Assembly: GCA_037179335.1 (NCBI GenBank)
Contig: JAKZHN010000032.1
Span: 248,001 to 312,000, forward strand
Source of the DNA: Cyclaneusma minus
Taxonomy: Eukaryota; Ascomycota; Leotiomycetes; Marthamycetales; Marthamycetaceae
Reading direction: 5' to 3'
Length of the DNA stretch: 64,000 bases
The notes beneath the pieces are model-generated. The model had not been told where the DNA came from. It ran no database searches and saw only the letters and a program-made list of their open reading frames with translations. The translations under genes were made by a program, and so were the position numbers. Shown piece after piece: positions 44,679 through 56,353 of this stretch (its first letter is position 1; every line of letters starts with the position of its first letter).

Positions 44679-46196
44679 ATGTATATCAACATCAATAAGC
44701 CACCACCCCCGCTACCAGTTGCCTCTCCAACTCAAGTTCGTCCATTCGTAACACTGCTCCCGCCTCTCTCCCGGCAAGGCATTGGACCGGGCCTCATTAT
44801 TCTCACACCCACTTCACCAGACAATCTGGCAATCAAGAACGGCGTTCCGTCACCACTGAGAAAATGGGCCGAGGAGGGATTTGCTGTGGTTGAGATACAA
44901 GAACCAGCTCTCTCAACCCCCAACATATTGATGGCAGCTATCACCGCTTTAAAATCTTGTGAGAAGTGCAACCAGAGAGGCACATTCGGGTTGGTTGGTA
45001 TGTATGAGATGCTATGAAACCAACTCAAAGTCCGAGCTAAGACCTCCTCATAGCTTATGGATCACATCTGTGGCATGCCATTGCGCCAGAAGGATATTCC
45101 TTACATCAGGTGACATCGGAAGCAACTCCCAGAATCACGGAGGTCGTAGTCTACGCAGACGCCTCGGAACAACCGACTTTGGTCCCTGAGAACATCCGGG
45201 GTACGGATTTAGTCCCACTTACCTGCCATTTTGCAGGCAAACTCTCGAGCCCTGCTGTACGACTACCACAACATGCTGAGTACGAATATCCCTCCATGCA
45301 GTCGCAGTTCTTCGCCGTATCTTCTCATCCAGACTTCAACTACCCATCCGAAGCCGTCTCTCACACAAGAAGTCTCACCGCTCTCAAAAAGCGCTTGCAA
45401 GGTCCCTATTTTGATCTCGAAGCTATCTGGGACGAACACACGTACTTCGAGTTTGAGAATCGTAGCGTGGAACATACGATGGCTACTATGGTCGACGAGC
45501 CTTACGTAAACCATATTCCTACTGTATGTCCCTAGTTCTACCTCAGACGCTACCCCTAATTTCATGCCCGTGTGTCACGGCACTAGGTACTGAAGATGAT
45601 GCTGATTGTGGAACCCAGATTACGGGAGGTATAGGGCGTGAATCACTCACAAAGTTCTATACCGAGAATTTCATCTTCAAGAATCCCAAGGATACGGAAT
45701 TAGAACTGATTAGTCGCACGACTGGGATTGACCGGGTGGTGGATGAATTTATCTTCAAGTTTACACATGATTCAGACGTAGACTGGCTGTATGTGCTTCC
45801 CCTTGGTCCATATATCTTCGTCCCAGGCTTCCCCTGAAATTCGGATCGCGAGAGATCGGCAGCTGACTACTAGATGGAAGGATTCCTGGAATTCCTCCCA
45901 CAGGCAAGTATTTGCAAATTCCGATGATCGCTATCGTCAATTTTCGCGGAGATCGGCTTTACCACGAGCATATTTCTTGGGATCAGGGGACAGTCTTGGC
46001 GCAGCTGGGACTGCTACCAGAATATTTGCCGTATCGGTACTCATTGCCGAGCGGGAAGCAGATAGAGATTGGAAAGAGGCTGGAGTATAAACTGCCGATT
46101 GCAGGTGTCGAGGCAGCGGAGAAGATGAGGGACAAGAATTCGGTGGCGAGCAATGAGATGCTTGCCTTTGGGGTTCAGGAAGTGGACAAAAGGTGA
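44679..46196 (+). CDS. Dienelactone-hydrolase-like protein with C-terminal SnoaL-like domain
   Basis: Four exons: 44679-44997, 45054-45523, 45619-45788 and 45881-46196; introns 56, 95 and 92 bp; 424 residues. The first 260 residues resemble the alpha/beta-hydrolase fold of carboxymethylenebutenolidases (HxxFxxxSHPDFNYP-like and HTYFEFENRSVEHTMATMV blocks), but the nucleophile motif G-x-C-x-G is not evident: the corresponding place reads FGLVAYGSHLW, so hydrolase activity is doubtful. Residues 265-424 match a SnoaL/NTF2-like cone domain (LTKFYTENFIFKNPKD, IAIVNFRGDRLYHEHISWDQ). The combination recurs in fungi. The acceptor of the last intron (GGAAG) was selected by frame and family pattern. 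Possibly part of the aromatic catabolism cluster to its right. Confidence 0.78.
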
Positions 46197-46313
46197 GAAG
46201 GGGTTGGACATGTCCAATTCTAGTCGGTCAATACTCTGATGCCTTATGATCCGGAGATACAACAATGAGCCCCGGGTTATGAGAGTCATGGGTGTTGTTG
46301 GCCCATTGCCTGT

Positions 46314-48862
46314 CTATTGTGCAGCATAACACAACCACCTCAAATCCGCCCCTATCCCTGCATCAGTCACTACGCCCAGCTGACTTGTAAAATCCGGCAT
46401 ATCCATGGGAAAGCTGAAGTCGTCAACAGAATATCCGCCATTCAGCTCTAGCATTCCAGTTCCCAACGCCGGGCTAGTATCGTCGGCAGGAGTAAGTGGT
46501 CCCGTGCCCACCCTGGCATTAGCCTGCTGTGCCTGAAGTTGCTCCCGAAGAAGCTCGCTGTCGTTATCATCATTTTCATTGCCCTGTCCAGAAAGTGCTC
46601 CAATACTCATAATCTTTTCAACATACAAGTCGCCTTTCTCTTTTTGTGATTTTGATAGTAGTTCGTGGTATCGCGCGATCGCTTGCGAGAAACTCGTTAG
46701 GATATCGTAGTATTCTGCTGCTTGCACGCTTGATTTACTATGCTGCTCAAGTAGCTTGCGGGCGTTCTTAAAGCACGACTCGGTGGTGTTGGGAATGGTG
46801 GGAGTAGCTTCCATGAGGAGTGAGAACCCAAGGACGAGGCCAGCCGAGAAGAGCCACGCTCTGTTTTCACAAGACTGTTAAAGACTGGACCGGACAAAAA
46901 AAAAGCAGAGCTGTACTTACTTGAGAAGGCACATGTTTCCTAGAAGTATATTGTTCGTGTGGGCCTCATAACAAAGCTGCACCATCAACTCGGCAGACTT
47001 CGTACATGCATCCGAGAAGCTGGCAACCTTCTCTTGGTCAACTTCATTTGCGTGGTTCTCCTCGTCCGCTGCTTGGTAAAATCGGCTTCCTCGACTACTG
47101 CGTAGATGTTTCATGGTACGCATGATCAGGAACTGCCTCGTCACTATGATAACGCCAAAATAGTATGTGCATGACACATGGATATTGCCGATCACCCTCT
47201 CCTGGTAGTCATCTGTACCATTGGAATGTGGTACGTTTCGAAGCTCGCTTGGTAAAGCTTGACTCCATTTCCGCAGAATTTGCAGGTAAGTATCCGCTGA
47301 ACGAGTGTCAACACCGTTCGACTTTGCAAGAGTCTGGACAATAGTCTCGATAGTAGATGCCGAGTCGTAGTTGGCGCATATGGCCAGAGTTCGATGATCC
47401 AGATCTTTGTTCGTGTCATTCACCTCGTACTCGTCTCTTCTAATCGACGGCGTGCTGCTTGGGCGAGCGAGGATAGAGCTACATATGAGATCCAGAACAC
47501 GGAGACTCATCCATATACGTCGTCTGGTCCAATTTTAGAGAAATAGTCAGAATATGCTCATAGTAAGATACTCACCTAGCGGCACATTCTTCGCCAGACG
47601 CACGCACATTCTGGTACGGAACATGCAGACCAAGGATTGTTGCCGCTTTCGATGCTATACCGATGTACATGAACGCGGTGTTCCTTCGGCAGGCACCCAG
47701 CATATACATCGCCATCAGTAAGAATATTTTGACCATGTTGAGTGAGGGATCTTGGAGCATGTCGACAAATGCCATCTTCTGTGCCTGTGTGAAATACTTC
47801 TTTGCACGTTGAGTGTCCGAGGCGCAAGACCCCTGGCTTTGAGCACCAATGGCGATCATGAGATAGAGGCAAGTCAAGTCCTCACGTGTCTCCATATTCA
47901 GGCTCATCTGAGGCTGACTCGACTGCATAGCCAGGAGCCTATCGATATCTTGTTGACAAAACAGATGAAGAATGCCATTAGACTGTTGGAAACGATCCCA
48001 AAAATTAGACACAAAACCCAGGTAATTAGAAATGGCCCAGATGAACAGGAACGGCCCAAATGGTTAGGAATATAAGACACACTGACGAAGAAATATCATA
48101 AGGAAAGCCCGAAGACAGATCGATTCGAGAAGAGAAAGGGGCATCTTACTGCAAGCATAAAGAAGCGGATCATGAGTCGCTTTTCTGCAACATCAAGATC
48201 ATCCTTGAAAACTGTATCGTTGGCGTTGTGCATGTCGGCCTCAAGCATAACATCACTTCTTCTACGGTCCGTGAACGACGACGGGCCGATGTATTGCTGA
48301 AGGGTGGTCTGGATGAAGCGGAGGAAAGAGAGAGCAGCAACGTTGCCGATGTACACTACCAGCTGGAGATCAGTCTTATGTTTACATCCATAATACCTCA
48401 GTTTACGGCACTGAAGTAGATACACCATGAAAGTTGCTAACCTTGCTCGCCTCGGGCATTTCGGAGCATTATCGGACCCTGAGTCCTTGGTGTCGAGGAA
48501 CCAGAATCCGGGTGGTTGGCAGTCGGGTTCCTGTGGGATAGGGGCGAGTTCGGCCCCCTGTCATGGGAATCTGATATCCGTTCCTTTTCAGATGGCCTTG
48601 GTGTTGGTCTCGCTGAAACGGAGCTCGAGGAGGCCGAAGCTGACGATTGTCTCCCCGGGGCACGAGGCCTGTCCTGCGTAGAGGATGGAGCGTCTCCAGG
48701 GTACCGACACTCATCGGCCCGATTCTTGGCTACGCAGTACGAACATGGTAGATTTGCATCACAGCGCTTTTTCGATGTTTTGCATCGGATACAGGCTCTT
48801 GCAGCTCGCAGCCGGTCGACTGATCGCAGTCTTGGGCGCGGCATTGGGCTGTGGGAGTCCAT
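46314..48862 (-). CDS. Zn2Cys6 fungal transcription factor
   Basis: Five exons: 48862-48442, 48355-48150, 47982-47576, 47523-46921 and 46860-46314; introns 86, 167, 52 and 60 bp; 727 residues. The zinc cluster ACIRCKTSKKRCDANLPCSYC lies at about residues 21-50, followed by a Ser/Pro linker and the fungal middle homology region (VYIGNVAALSFLRF, MSLRVLDLICSS, MCLLKAWLFSAGLVLGFS). The acceptors of introns 1 and 4 were chosen because they restore these family-typical junctions. It should bind DNA as a dimer and regulate nearby genes; it is divergent from the FAD monooxygenase and convergent with the DLH-like gene. Intron 2 is unusually long because it contains a 19-bp repeat array. Confidence 0.9.
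48010..48078. repeat. 19-bp repeat array inside TF intron, copy D
   Basis: Three 19-bp units (for example GAACGGCCCAAATGGTTAG on the plus strand) of the same type as in the TIR elements lie inside intron 2 of the Zn2Cys6 gene, upstream of its acceptor. No terminal inverted repeats are seen. Confidence 0.6.
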
Positions 48863-49323
48863 TGAGTGACGACTGACTCCACAAAACAAGCTGGACTGCG
48901 TCGGAAGGTAACAAGCGGCTAGATGTGTCAAACACGAAGAGGATGGTGCAGATGGCGGATGGTGTTTGTCGGAGGAGAGCTGTCGGAATTTATGGGAATG
49001 TCGGGCGGAAGCGTACCTGTACTCGAGTACATTTCCAATAATAGAATGACATACGCTTCTTGCTACGACCAATAAGCTCGAGCTTCACCTCACCCATTCG
49101 GGCTTCCGACAACACCTTGATAAGCGGCCCGCCTCGTCCATTGGATGCATGTGATCATGAACTCTCATGAACACCGGAATCCAGCAAGTTAAAATGGAGA
49201 GATCAAGCTGTCCTGTATTGTGGGGAATGAGATGTAGCAAACTCCCACAGCAGGTCAGCAGTGACTTCAACGCGAGGCAAACTTGAACCATCCCCTTCTC
49301 TTTGAACCCGGAGCACCCAAAGA
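48863..49323. promoter_or_regulatory. Divergent promoter, Zn2Cys6 regulator / FAD monooxygenase
   Basis: 461 bp between divergent start codons of a regulator and an enzyme, a common layout for a pathway-specific regulator and its target. No CGG-pair site was assigned with confidence. Confidence 0.4.
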
Positions 49324-50877
49324 ATGCCTTCTGCAGCAGGCTGGAAACCTCTGAACGTCGGGGTGGTTGGGGGTGGCATAGGCGGCTTGGCTACAGCTGT
49401 GGCCTTGAGACGAGCCGGCCATCGCGTCACAATCTACGAGCGAGCAGATTATGCTAGGGAAGTTGGCGCCTCTGTCAGCTGTGCTGCGAATGGCACTCGA
49501 TGGCTACACGAATGGAACGTGTCTGTTGAAAAGGGGGATCCTGTCATTCTCCGGAAACTCATAAAACGGAACTGGAAAACTGGTGAGCCCGATTCGGTCT
49601 TTGATCTTGACGACTATGAGGAGAAATGGGGCCATGTAAGCCATACTCAAGATGAAACGGATAGGGGAGAGAAACTGACATGGAAAAGGTCTACAATATG
49701 TTCCACCGACAGTACATGCACGCCATGCTGATGGAGAGTGCCATTAATGAGAAGGAGAAGGACGGCGACCCAGCAGTACTCGTCGTCAACCATAGGGTAT
49801 GTGTCGAGTTTAGTAAAAATTGACATCCATAACTAATGCCATGTGATAGTGCGTGGGGCTCGACGTCGAGACCGGAACAGTAACATTTGAGAATGGAAAT
49901 GTTGCTACTCACGATGTTGTCATTGGAGCTGATGGAATTGGATCAGTAGTCCGCAGCCTGATCGGAATCAAAACGGAGCGCAGGCCAGCAGACGCTTCGT
50001 GTTTGCATGCCAATGTCGATACTGAAGAAGCAGTGAAGCTGGGTCTGGTTGACTATTCGCAAGACAGCGCTCTTCAGTACTGGGGTGGGATCGACTCTCA
50101 CTACAAGATCGTCTTGTCGCCTTGCAACAGCGGCAAGTTGTTGTCTTACTATTGCTTCTTTCCGAGAGAGAAGGGTGACTACAGCAACCAAAACTGGGGA
50201 GCGACTGCAACTACCGAAGAACTTCTCGCACCCTTTGCAGACTTGGATCCTCAAGTCTATGAGCATTTGAAGATTGGGAAGGAGATACGTCCATGGAGGT
50301 TGTGGATGCATGAGCCATATCCATTCTGGCAAAAGGGGGTTGCTTGCGTTCTAGGAGATGCAGCTCACCCGGTAGGACCACACCCGCTCAATTTCTGTTC
50401 AACTTATAGGGATGCTCAGGGACGCTAACGGTGTACAGATGATGCCTGACCAGAGTCAAGGTGCATGCATGGCGCTCGAGGATGCAGCCTGCCTAGGTAT
50501 TGTGTTCAGCCGCAAGCACTTCAATGGTGATATCCGCGAAGCCCTCCAGGTTTACGAACAAGTTCGAAAGCCAAGAGCCACTCGAGTGCAAGCTGCTGCT
50601 GCGAGGGCGAGGGAAAATATCAACGAGCGCATCGGTATGAGAAAACCCGGGTTTCTATGGAAACATATTCTAATTGTGTTCCTTCAAGGCTTCTCCAGTA
50701 ATACCACTTCCGCGGTTTACAAAGTTTCGAACGAGAAAGAGAAGCTAACGATTGAAGAGATGAATGCGTAAGACTCAATTGCGGAAATACATAGTAACTG
50801 CTAGCTGACAATGCCATAGATATGACATGCACGAAGATGTGCTCCAGAACTTCAATCAAGTTAGATCCCAGAAATAG
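49324..50877 (+). CDS. FAD-dependent monooxygenase, salicylate-hydroxylase type
   Basis: Five exons: 49324-49635, 49689-49796, 49850-50371, 50439-50767 and 50820-50877; introns 53, 53, 67 and 52 bp; 442 residues. Class A flavoprotein hydroxylase with the Rossmann motif GGGIGGLATAVALRRAG near residue 16, the DG motif VIGADGIGSVVRS and the GD motif VLGDAAHPMMPDQSQGA, the last interrupted by intron 3 between HP and MM. Such enzymes hydroxylate aromatic acids (salicylate, 3- or 6-hydroxybenzoates) using NAD(P)H. The exact substrate cannot be read from sequence; the neighbouring dihydroxybenzoate-decarboxylase-type gene suggests a hydroxybenzoate. Divergent from the Zn2Cys6 regulator. Confidence 0.9.
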
Positions 50878-52054
50878 CTGTCTTTCTTCTTTAGTCGACG
50901 CAATGACTGGGATTACAGCTACGGTTTCCGGTTTCGTGAGTATCAGTTTTAGTATTTGGCGGAGAGTCCATAGACAATCCACTCAAATTTGTTGACCAAC
51001 TCGAACTTTAACACCATTCAGGTTCCATCTCCTCTGGCGTTCTTAAGTTCTTGATGACCGGGCAAAGTGCAATGGGACGCAAAAAGTCCGCATGCGGCAT
51101 GAAATCCCGTGTCAAGTTGAATGACCCAAATGATTTAAAAGCTTCCGACTAACTAGAGACCTCCCAATTGACCGAGGAATGATCCAAACCGTTGCAAGAT
51201 ATTAGAGCAAGCAATGAAGCATTCTCCTAGACCGAGATACTGCCAGGTATCTGAAGCCGCATGCATTCTTTCTTTTATCTCACTGAAGCTCCAGGTGTTT
51301 TCTGATTTTTCGGCTTACTCCTCTCCGCTTTCATACAGGGGTTCAGGGTTTTCTTCCCGACCCAAACCATCACATATATACCAGCTCGTATGATGATGAC
51401 GAGGGAGTGCCAGTGGCGCTCGGATAGCCCGACCGACCCTTATCTTGAATTCTCAAAGCTCCCAGACCCCTGTCAAGGCCCCTGTTTCTTGGAAATGCCG
51501 TGCCGCAGACCTGCGCCGGAGTCCTTGATGAATTAATATTGTGAATACCTGTCACGCTTTCGATTCGAAGGTTCAGCTATACCTTTAACATTCCAATCAA
51601 TAGAAATTTCAAGCTCAGATGAGTTTGCCCATCAAGCCTTGGTCTCAATTAGCCATGAAAGGTTGACCCACTGCCACGGCTAAGAAGAATCTCAACTGTC
51701 TGGCGACATCTCCCCATTTGATTTATATCGCATTATTGCTCTATCTTCTGCACCGACTATCTGTGCGCAGAAAATCCTCTCTCGGTACTGGTTCTTGAAA
51801 ATCGGCCTCGCTACATTTAATAGCCGAAGAATACTGCCCAGGTCACACGGCACGTCACGTGCTCTAACCAACAGCTTCCCCGCTTAGAGGTACATATGTG
51901 CATTCAGCCTCGCCACCCAGTCGGTGCTCTAAGGTAAACAATCACGTTCATCTGTAGCGACGCAGCAACGGCGACTGTTGTCAGAGCTCCCAGTCCCATA
52001 CACGATATCTCCCTCCCATACTTTGAATTTTGTCCTTGCAGAAAGTCTGACAAG
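50878..52054. other. Intergenic between two monooxygenases
   Basis: 1.2 kb; no gene supported. The right end is the promoter and leader of the FMO-type gene. No repeats of note. Confidence 0.45.
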
Positions 52055-53828
52055 ATGGCTCAACTCTACGACGTGGTGGTCATTGGCTCTGGTTCGTCAA
52101 TATTCAAATCTATACCCAGATGTAGGACTGAAACTGACTTCACTTCAATTAGGCTGGTTCGGCATCTCAGCAGCCAAAACCTACATCGAGACACACCCAG
52201 AAGAGAAGATTCTCATCCTCGAAGCCTCCTCAACCTGCGGTGGAACATGGAGTTCCGATCGCCTGTATCCAGGTCTCAAGTCCAACAACATCATAGGATC
52301 CTACCAACACCCGGACGTGCCCATGAGCGAGGAGAAGTACGGCGTCAAGGAAGGAGAGCATATCCCAGGTGCTGTCCTGCACCGCTATCTCACAGATATC
52401 TCGAAGCAGTTTGGAGTTTACGAGCGCACCTGCTTCGAGACTAAGGTCAAGACGGTGATGCCAAGCAAGAAGTGTAGTGGTTGGGAACTGAAACTCGCTA
52501 CTCCAGTGGACGGGGAAGATCACATCGACACCAAGAAGTTGATCGTGGCTACCGGCTTGACTTCGACTCCGAATATCCCCCAATACCCTGGCCAAGAAAC
52601 CCTTACGGTACCGTTCTTCCATGCCAAAGACTTTTACCTCCGCAAGGAAATCCTTGAGACGGCAAAGGATGTAGTGGTCATCGGAGGCGCCAAGAGCGCT
52701 CTCGACATCGCTCATGCTTTTGCCACAGCTCACGACGACTGCACCGTTCATCTGATCAGCCGACCAACGGGCCAAGGCCCAGTCTGGCTTCTCCCACCCT
52801 ATGTCACGCCCCTCAAGCGCAAAGCAGAAGAGCTCCTCCACACCCGCTTCCTCACCTGGTTCAGCCCCAGCCCATATGGCAACGAAGACGGTTTCTCCAC
52901 TTTCCGCAATTTCCTCCACGGCACTCGACTCGGACGCTGGCTCTGCCGCGGTTTCTGGAGTATCCTATCCCACGATGTGACCGACGCGATCGGCTTCGAC
53001 AAAGACCCCATCTTGGGCTCCTTGAAGCCATGGAACTCGGCGTTCTGGAGCGGCAGCGGCATCAGCATCCACAACTACGACAGCAGCCTGTGGGACCTCG
53101 TCAAGCGCGGCACCATCAAAGTCCACACCTCCGACATCTCCTCGCTGAAAGAAGACACCGTCCTCCTGTACGATGGCACGGCGCTGAGAACAGACGTCGT
53201 AGTCTGCGCGACAGGCTGGCGAAAGGATCCGACTCTGAAATTCCTCAACATACCAGAGGCGGGTATCAGCCTGCCTTTTACTCCCGAAGAACAGGCAAAG
53301 CTGAATGCCGAGACTGACCAGAAGGTTCTGACGATGTTTCCGAGTTTGAAGGACCAGCCGACGCCGAAAAGCAAGCCTTCCAAAGAAGAACCTCTGCGTC
53401 TCTACCGCTTCATCGTCCCACCCACCATGGTGCAGTCCCGCAACTTGGCATTTGCAGGCATGGTAAGCTCGATCAGCACAACAATCCACGCGGCAGTTCA
53501 AGGACTGTGGATCACAGCCTTCTTCGACGGCAAGCTTGAACGACTTGCGAAAAGCGAGGAGGAGATCACCAAGGAGGTCATGCTGCACACGCAGTTTGGC
53601 AAGTGGAGATATCCGTGTGGGTACGGAGCAAGACTGCCTGATTTCGCTTTCGATGGGCTGAATTATGTGGACTTGTGTATGCGGGATTTGGGTCTGGAGA
53701 ATCAGCGAAAGAGAGGAGATCAGGGGTTGATGGCAGAGCTTTTCAAGCCGTACAAGCCGTGGGACTATGAGGGTCTAGTCGGGGAGTGGTTGGAGGCACA
53801 GGAGAAGAAAAAGGAGAAGATGGATTGA
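52055..53828 (+). CDS. FMO-type flavin monooxygenase
   Basis: Two exons, 52055-52091 and 52153-53828, over a 61-bp intron that interrupts the FAD-binding motif; splicing gives DVVVIGSGWFGISAAKTY, which proves the first exon. About 570 residues. The second dinucleotide motif (VVVIGGAKSALDIAHAF, about residue 210) has Ala-Lys in place of the usual Gly-x-Ser, as in one fungal FMO subfamily. FMO/Baeyer-Villiger-like region continues (VVCATGWRKDPTLKFLN). Substrate unknown; could oxidise a nitrogen, sulphur or carbonyl compound. Lies between the aromatic hydroxylase and the decarboxylase gene, so may be part of the same set. Confidence 0.9.
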
Positions 53829-54247
53829 AACTGGATGGCTTCTAGGCATCGAGACAGCCTTGCAAACACCCCTTCTGTGATTACAGATACGGGCTATAGC
53901 TGATTGTGTCTCTAGCTAGAGATCCTGGATGTTAGACGTTAGCAATGAAGAAGCGGCTGCATAATACTGAAGTACTTGAAAATTGTGTCATTGTCTTGAT
54001 GTCTCTTGAGTATTTGACAGAGACAGTTCGGCGAAGAAAGTCTGTAACCACCTAGGGTTAAATCTGATACAAACGGTTCCCAGGCCTCGGGATATCCCAG
54101 GAAAAAAACAACCTCAAGAAGGGAATGCAGAAGTTTTTCGACCCCCGGTAGAATGGCAGGTTTCCACCCCAGGGAGTCGGTCGTGAAAAGTGAGAGCGTC
54201 AAGATTGAAGTCCAGGAGGCGGACTGGTTCATCACCTCATAAACAGA
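53829..54247. other. Convergent intergenic region
   Basis: 3' flanks of the convergent FMO and decarboxylase genes; the 98-codon minus frame 53939-54235 has no domain content. Confidence 0.5.
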
Positions 54248-55318
54248 CTACCAAGCTCCCTGGTCATACCCTCGTCCCTGGCCACCGGCCCCGTTAGCAC
54301 CGGCAGCAGTCTTAGCATCACAATCCTTAAATTTGCCCAACTTGAATAGTCGTATCGCATTATCTCTTCCAATATCCGTCATCACCTTAGGGTCCATCTT
54401 CAGATTGTCAAACCAAGTACAAGCATCCTTGTAGCACTCGAATGGATAGTCTGTCGAGAACATGATGCGCTCGTGCCCCAACTCCTCGATGCACAGCTTC
54501 AGGGATATCGTTGAGAAGTGACCGCTGGTAGTGACCCATATGTTCTCCCGGAAGTAATCGTAGATGCTTTTCTTGACAGGCATGCCCAGCGGCTTCTTGA
54601 CGTCTTCAAACCAGTGGTTGATCCGCCAGAGATCGAAGGGGATGTGCTCGCCCAAGTGTCCCACGACAACTTGCAGCTTCGGATTGCGGTCAAAGACGCC
54701 ATTCACGACCATGCCCAGGAGGTGCAATGATATGCCGTTGGCAAAACTGAGTGGCGGTCCGACCAGCCATTTGCGATCTGCCCAGAGTGCGTCGAATACC
54801 TTGCCAGTCGGCTGTTTCGGGTGCAAGTAGAAGGGAACGTCAAGCTCGACGCATGTCTGCCAGAACACGTCCCACTCCGGCTGGTCATAGAAGACAAGAG
54901 ATTCGCCATCCTGGGCAATCTGGTTGTCATTCACCAGTGCTCCCTTGAATCCATACTCGGTGACACACCGCCTCAACTCTGCAGCAGCCGTCTTCGGATC
55001 GTGCATGGGTAATGCAGCAAAAGAGCTGAAACGATCCGGCTTGTTCTTGATTTGCTCATGGATGTAGTCGTTTGTCAAGGCAGCAACTCGGAGAGCTTCA
55101 GCGGGGTCTGTGATGTCTTGGATACCAGGTGCCGTGTAGCTCAGGATATGGAAACCGACGCCGTGCTCGTCAGCATATCCGAGACGGATCTTGTTGACAT
55201 CTGAGATCTCTCGGACGTGCTTGTCAGCGTCTACGGCGAAGAGCCCGGCCCACTGCTTGGCCTGCTCCGCGAACTTGGGGAGGTTGAAGTGGTCCTCAAG
55301 AGTCACCTTTCCGAGCAT
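54248..55318 (-). CDS. Amidohydrolase-2 family decarboxylase, 2,3-dihydroxybenzoate-decarboxylase type
   Basis: Single exon, 356 residues from the ATG at 55318; the frame is open further upstream but only from a TTG. The sequence is of the fungal 2,3-dihydroxybenzoate / gamma-resorcylate decarboxylase group: E8 and H10 in LEDHFNLP, LSYTAPGIQD, GFKGALVND, the metal histidine in PFYLHPKQPTG, GHLGEHIPFDLWRINHWF and the aspartate in IMFSTDYPFE. These are the divalent-metal ligands and substrate-binding residues of the family. The enzyme would remove CO2 from a dihydroxybenzoate to give catechol or resorcinol. The C-terminal 25 residues are a Gly/Ala-rich tail not needed for the fold. Confidence 0.93.
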   Translation of the reverse strand: MLGKVTLEDHFNLPKFAEQAKQWAGLFAVDADKHVREISDVNKIRLGYADEHGVGFHILSYTAPGIQDITDPAEALRVAALTNDYIHEQIKNKPDRFSSFAALPMHDPKTAAAELRRCVTEYGFKGALVNDNQIAQDGESLVFYDQPEWDVFWQTCVELDVPFYLHPKQPTGKVFDALWADRKWLVGPPLSFANGISLHLLGMVVNGVFDRNPKLQVVVGHLGEHIPFDLWRINHWFEDVKKPLGMPVKKSIYDYFRENIWVTTSGHFSTISLKLCIEELGHERIMFSTDYPFECYKDACTWFDNLKMDPKVMTDIGRDNAIRLFKLGKFKDCDAKTAAGANGAGGQGRGYDQGAW

Positions 55319-56353
55319 CTTGGCTGGGAGATAGTTGAGGTTTCGCAAGACCGAAAGACGGAAGCAGATAGAAAACAAGAATGCAGTATCAGACAGTAAC
55401 AGAGCCTTGAGCAATACAGCTGCCTAGCAGGATTGCATATATACCTATAATGCAGACGGAGTGACGTAAATGCGGTGGCCTGATGCTGATGCTATGTGGG
55501 ATATTTGCGGGGCCCATACGACATTTGTGCTGCATTGCATTGCCTGGCCTGGCGTTGATCGCAGGTTTACGGGGCGAGATGGTCCAGCTGTGTGTTTTGA
55601 AGGCTCCGAATGCAGCTTGTGTGGATGTCGAAGCTCCCATGTCGAGATGTGATAGATCATGGCGGCCCGAGTGTCGGGCGGGTAGCGGGTGCCGGGGTGA
55701 CGACTTTTTAAATCGCTTACCTAAGCGGCCAGTCGCTCAACAAAATCGTTCGACTCATCCAAAATACTGTGCACGGCGCGCCACGCTTTCGACCGACTGT
55801 TGGTGGGCAAAAAACTATACAATACTATAAATTAAAATACTATATTTTCGCGACCGCTTCTTCGGTCGAGAGCTTCGCTCTCTCTCTACGTCGCGGACCC
55901 GAAATTGCTGGCTATCTATAGCTAACTATTAACTATAGCTGGCTGGCTATAGCTAGCTGGCTGTGGCTGGTAATTGGCTATGGCTGGCTGGCTGTGGCTG
56001 GGGACTTTGCTTATGACGTCACTTGTTAACACCTTCCGCAAGCGTTTTTTGTGGAGCAAACAATTCTACGTCGATTGGCGGCATTTCGGCGGGTGACCGG
56101 CAAAACGTTTTTCCCTGCACCGGATAGTCTTTGCCCTTCGGTCGAAAGCACAAGACCTCTGGCAAAGTCAAACAAAAACCTTTCCTCGCCGCGGCACTGT
56201 TGATATCGGACTCTCAGCTCCAGGCCACCGAAACTCAGATAGGAGCCCATTGATGTAAGCACTTAAACCCCGCGCTGCCCACTTGGTGTCGCTTTCACTC
56301 TGTCATCTCTGCCATCTAAACGCGTCGCTGAATTCTGCATCTCTGCCATCAAC
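55319..56353. other. Intergenic with hairpins and simple repeats
   Basis: No gene is supported. At 55851-55882 two adjacent hairpins occur (CGACCG-CTTCTT-CGGTCG, then GAGAG-CTTCG-CTCTC). At 55906-56002 a degenerate GGCTGGCTATAGCTA-type simple repeat is seen. The right end is the promoter of the orphan gene at 56354. Confidence 0.5.
55906..56002. repeat. GGCTGG/CTATAGCTA simple repeat
   Basis: Alternating GGCTGGCTATAGCTA and GGCTGGCTGTGGCTGG units; a degenerate microsatellite whose left, AT-rich part grades into a GC-richer right part. Confidence 0.65.

Noticed and set aside
53939..54235. 98-codon minus frame between FMO and decarboxylase
   Set aside because: No domain content; sits in convergent 3' flanks.
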